Assembly: GCF_030758975.1 (NCBI RefSeq)
Contig: NZ_CP132359.1
Span: 760,811-824,810, forward strand
Origin: Bosea beijingensis
Lineage (GTDB): Bacteria > Pseudomonadota > Alphaproteobacteria > Rhizobiales > Beijerinckiaceae
Direction: 5' to 3'
Length of the DNA: 64,000 nucleotides
The notes below the pieces were generated by a model. It saw only the letters and a program-made list of their open reading frames with translations. It was not told the origin of the DNA and made no database searches. The position numbers and the translations under genes are program-made. The stretch's first letter is position 1. Every line of letters starts with the position of its first letter. Below, piece after piece: positions 61,477 to 64,000 of this stretch.

Positions 61477-62013
61477 ATGGAAACGCCCTCCTCCGTCCTG
61501 GTGCTGGACCGCGAGACCAAGGCCAGCGAGCGCCCCGGCGACCACAAGGACGAACTGCGCCTCTGGCTGCGGATGCTGACCTGCTCGACCCTGATCGAGA
61601 CCGAGATCCGTAATCGCCTGCGCGAGGAGTTCAAGACGACGCTGCCGCGCTTCGACCTGATGGCGCAGCTCGACAAGACCGCGGTGGGCATGACGGTCGG
61701 CGAGGTCTCGCAGCGGCTGATGGTCTCGAACGGCAACGTCACCGCCGTCGTCGCGGGACTCGTCACGGACGGACTCGTCGACAAGCGCTCCGCCCCGCAG
61801 GACCGGCGCGTGCAGATCCTCACCCTGACGGCACAGGGCCGCAAGGTCTTCCGCGCCATGGCCGAGCGCCACGAGGACTGGATCGCGGAATTGTTCGCCG
61901 GGCTCGACCAGCCCGCTATCGCGCAGCTCTTCAGGCTGCTCGGAGAGACCAAGACCTCGCTGCATCGCGCCATCGCGGGGCGGGCCGGCGACGCCGCCAA
62001 GGGAGATGCCTGA
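61477..62013 (+). CDS. MarR family transcriptional regulator
   Basis: The 178-residue product has the winged-helix core: [26 protein letters not shown] as turn-and-recognition helix, and [17 protein letters not shown] as the wing. Helices before and after form the dimer. Members often sense aromatic ligands or CoA esters. It lies one base after the SDR and overlaps the next gene by one base, so it is part of the operon it probably controls. Confidence 0.92.
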   Translation: METPSSVLVLDRETKASERPGDHKDELRLWLRMLTCSTLIETEIRNRLREEFKTTLPRFDLMAQLDKTAVGMTVGEVSQRLMVSNGNVTAVVAGLVTDGLVDKRSAPQDRRVQILTLTAQGRKVFRAMAERHEDWIAELFAGLDQPAIAQLFRLLGETKTSLHRAIAGRAGDAAKGDA

Positions 62014-62849
62014 TGGGCGAGATCGCCAATGCCACGACCCTTCCGCTCGCCGGATTCACGCCGGAGCATTTCAGCCTCTCGGTCTCCGGCAAGGTCGCGA
62101 CTATGACGCTGAACCGGCCTGAGAAAAAGAATCCGCTGACCTTCGCAAGCTACCGCGAACTCACGGATTTTTTCCTCGCCGCGCAGAAGGAGGAAGAGGT
62201 CAAGGCGATCGTCGTCACCGGCGCCGGCGGCAATTTCTCCTCGGGCGGCGACGTCTTCGAGATCATCGGACCGCTGGTCGCGATGGAGACCAAGGACCTG
62301 CTCAAGTTCACCCGGATGACCGGCGAACTGGTCAAGGCGATGCGGGCCTGCCCGCAGCCGATCATCGCCGCGATCGACGGCGTCTGCGCCGGCGCCGGCG
62401 CCATCGTCGCCATGGCGTCCGACCTGCGGCTCGGCACGGCCAGCAGCAAGATCGCCTTCCTGTTCAATCGCGTCGGGCTCGCCGGCTGCGACATGGGCGC
62501 CTGCGCGATGCTGCCGCGCATCATCGGCCAGGGCCGCGCCGCTGAGCTGCTCTATACCGGACGGGTACTCAAGGGCGAGGAAGCCGAGCGCTGGGGCTTC
62601 CTCAACCGCATCTGCGCCTCCGAGGCCGTGCTGTCGGACGCGCAGGCGCTCGCCGCCGAGCTGGCGGACGGCCCGACCTTTGCCAACGCCATGACCAAGC
62701 GCATGCTCGAAATGGAATGGGCGATGTCGGTCGAGAGCGCGATCGAGGCCGAGGCCGTGGCGCAAGCCTTGTGCATGCAGACCGAGGATTTTTCCCGCGC
62801 CTATCACGCCTTCGCCGCGAAGCAGAAGCCGGTCTTCGAGGGCAACTGA
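62013..62849 (+). CDS. Enoyl-CoA hydratase/isomerase family protein
   Basis: The crotonase fold is shown by [29 protein letters not shown] near residue 70 (oxyanion hole), and [18 protein letters not shown] near 127, with the [10 protein letters not shown] block. Length 278. It starts on the last base of the MarR stop (TGATG). It probably hydrates the unsaturated CoA ester formed after ring opening, by context. Confidence 0.92.
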   Translation: MGEIANATTLPLAGFTPEHFSLSVSGKVATMTLNRPEKKNPLTFASYRELTDFFLAAQKEEEVKAIVVTGAGGNFSSGGDVFEIIGPLVAMETKDLLKFTRMTGELVKAMRACPQPIIAAIDGVCAGAGAIVAMASDLRLGTASSKIAFLFNRVGLAGCDMGACAMLPRIIGQGRAAELLYTGRVLKGEEAERWGFLNRICASEAVLSDAQALAAELADGPTFANAMTKRMLEMEWAMSVESAIEAEAVAQALCMQTEDFSRAYHAFAAKQKPVFEGN

Positions 62850-62850
62850 G

Positions 62851-64000
62851 ATGGGCAGTGTTTCTCCTCTCGGCCTCGACATCCTCGGCGACACGCTGGA
62901 CTGGCCGTTCTTCGGGGAGAGCCATCGCGCCTTCGCGACCGAGCTTTCCGGCTGGGCCGATTCCTACCTTGCCGACCTGCCTCCCGATGATGTCGACGAG
63001 GCCTGCCGGGCGCGTGTCGCGGCGCTCGGCGCTGCGGGCTTCCTGAAGGCTGTGGTGCCGGCGGCCTATGGCGGCTCGTCCGAAAAGCTTGATGTCCGCA
63101 CGCTCTGCCTCGCCCGCGAGATCCTGGCCGCGCATGACGGGCTCGCCGATTTCGCCTTCGCCATGCAGGGGCTTGGCACCGGCGCTATCTCGATCGCCGG
63201 CTCCGAGGCGATGAAGCGGCGCATCCTGCCGGATGTCGCAGCCGGCAAGCGCATCGCCGCCTTCGCCCTCTCCGAGAAGGAAGCCGGCTCCGACGTCGCC
63301 GCCATGGCGACAACCGCGACGCCAGAAGGCAAGACGCATGTCCGCATCGATGGCGAGAAGAGCTGGATCTCGAATGGCGGCATCGCCGACCATTACGTCG
63401 TCTTCGCCCGCACAGGCGAGGCGCCGGGCGCGCGCGGGCTCTCCGCCTTCCTGGTCGAGGCCGACACGCCCGGCCTGACCATCGCCGAACGCATCGAGGT
63501 GATCGCCCCGCATCCGCTGGCGACGCTGCGCTTCGAGGACTGCCGCGTGCCGCTGGACAACCGCATCGGCGGGCCGGGCGATGGCTTCAAGGTCGCGATG
63601 GCCACGCTCGACATCTTCCGCTCGACGGTCGGCGCCGCCGCGCTCGGCTTCGCGAGGCGCGCGCTGCACGAGACGCTTGAACACGCCAATGGCCGCAAGC
63701 TTTTCGGCGGCACGCTCGGCGATCTCCAGCTCTCGCAGGCGGCGATCGCCGAGAGCGCCGCCGAGGTCGATGCCGCCGCACTCCTCGTCTACCGCGCCGC
63801 CTGGACCAAGGATCGCGGTGCGGCCCGCGTCACCCGCGAGGCGGCGCTGGCCAAGCTCGTCGCGACCGAGAACGCCCAGACGGTGATCGACCGGGCCGTC
63901 CAGATCCATGGCGGCCTCGGCGTCACCAAGGGCGTCAAGGTCGAGGAGTTGTACCGGGAAATCCGAGCGCTGCGCATCTACGAGGGCGCCTCGGAAGTCC
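62851..64000 (+). CDS. Acyl-CoA dehydrogenase, 3' end cut by window edge
   Basis: The ATG at 62851 lies one base after the hydratase stop, and the frame is open to the window end (383 complete codons). The family features are [15 protein letters not shown] near residue 140 (FAD/substrate loop), W-I-S-N-G-G near 171, [12 protein letters not shown] near 352 and the terminal [16 protein letters not shown]. Only the last few residues are missing. It is a flavin-dependent dehydrogenase of the operon's beta-oxidation-like route; the acyl-CoA is not known. Further genes, including a CoA ligase, probably follow. Confidence 0.93.
   Translation, partial: MGSVSPLGLDILGDTLDWPFFGESHRAFATELSGWADSYLADLPPDDVDEACRARVAALGAAGFLKAVVPAAYGGSSEKLDVRTLCLAREILAAHDGLADFAFAMQGLGTGAISIAGSEAMKRRILPDVAAGKRIAAFALSEKEAGSDVAAMATTATPEGKTHVRIDGEKSWISNGGIADHYVVFARTGEAPGARGLSAFLVEADTPGLTIAERIEVIAPHPLATLRFEDCRVPLDNRIGGPGDGFKVAMATLDIFRSTVGAAALGFARRALHETLEHANGRKLFGGTLGDLQLSQAAIAESAAEVDAAALLVYRAAWTKDRGAARVTREAALAKLVATENAQTVIDRAVQIHGGLGVTKGVKVEELYREIRALRIYEGASEV

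Noticed and set aside
60618..62894. 758-codon open frame antisense to the SDR-MarR-hydratase operon
   Set aside because: It covers three well-supported genes in reverse and shows no motif.

Overview
The window is high-GC DNA from an alphaproteobacterium, most likely Hyphomicrobiales (Bosea-like is my guess). The evidence is the Aap amino-acid transporter, the HdaA/Ppk/Ppx and PyrB/PyrC/PlsY/DprA neighbourhoods, GatCAB, a GTTC-N7-GTTC LexA box and dispersed palindromic intergenic repeats. Both ends are cut: a tyrosine recombinase runs off the left edge and an acyl-CoA dehydrogenase off the right. I saw no tRNA, rRNA or CRISPR array.

1-7.9 kb is accessory DNA. It holds an IS91-type tyrosine recombinase, a minus-strand run (DEDDh exonuclease, alpha/beta hydrolase, NAD(P)H-binding protein), and a plus-strand run behind a perfect LexA-type box: three small unknown proteins, a UvrD-family helicase and another small protein. 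An SRAP (YedK-type) gene follows, divergent from a small unknown gene. This block ends inside aapP, which is cut in its Walker A motif.

8-14.7 kb is the aap operon (two tandem aapJ genes, aapQ, aapM, broken aapP), read leftward, with metC divergent. 14.9-23 kb holds ppx, ppk1, hdaA, an AI-2E permease and a pgsA-like gene leftward, and purM-purN rightward. 23-31 kb is mixed: a WYL regulator, a MipA/OmpV porin-like protein, ndk, small secreted or membrane proteins, a DUF2147 protein, a glutathione transferase and two GNATs.

30-39 kb carries gatB, then a rightward RND efflux pair, then gatA and gatC, so the amidotransferase genes are split by the pump. 39-46 kb holds a UPF0173 hydrolase, adenine deaminase, a 2-hydroxyacid dehydrogenase with a GNAT, ruvX, two Tyr/Gly/Arg-rich secreted proteins and an AEC carrier. 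46.7-50.9 kb is the pyrB-pyrC-plsY-dprA operon. Its pyrC product lacks the metal-binding HxH, so it is probably a non-catalytic partner of PyrB. A serine hydrolase, topA, a DUF2778 protein and an MFS carrier follow.

58-64 kb looks like an aerobic aryl-CoA catabolic locus, probably for 2-aminobenzoate. A monooxygenase/Old-Yellow-Enzyme fusion is divergent from an SDR-MarR-enoyl-CoA hydratase-acyl-CoA dehydrogenase operon, with a shared AT-rich motif near each start that may be the MarR operator.

Three copies of a roughly 100-bp GTCATYCCGG-ended palindrome and one separate MITE-like element sit between genes.
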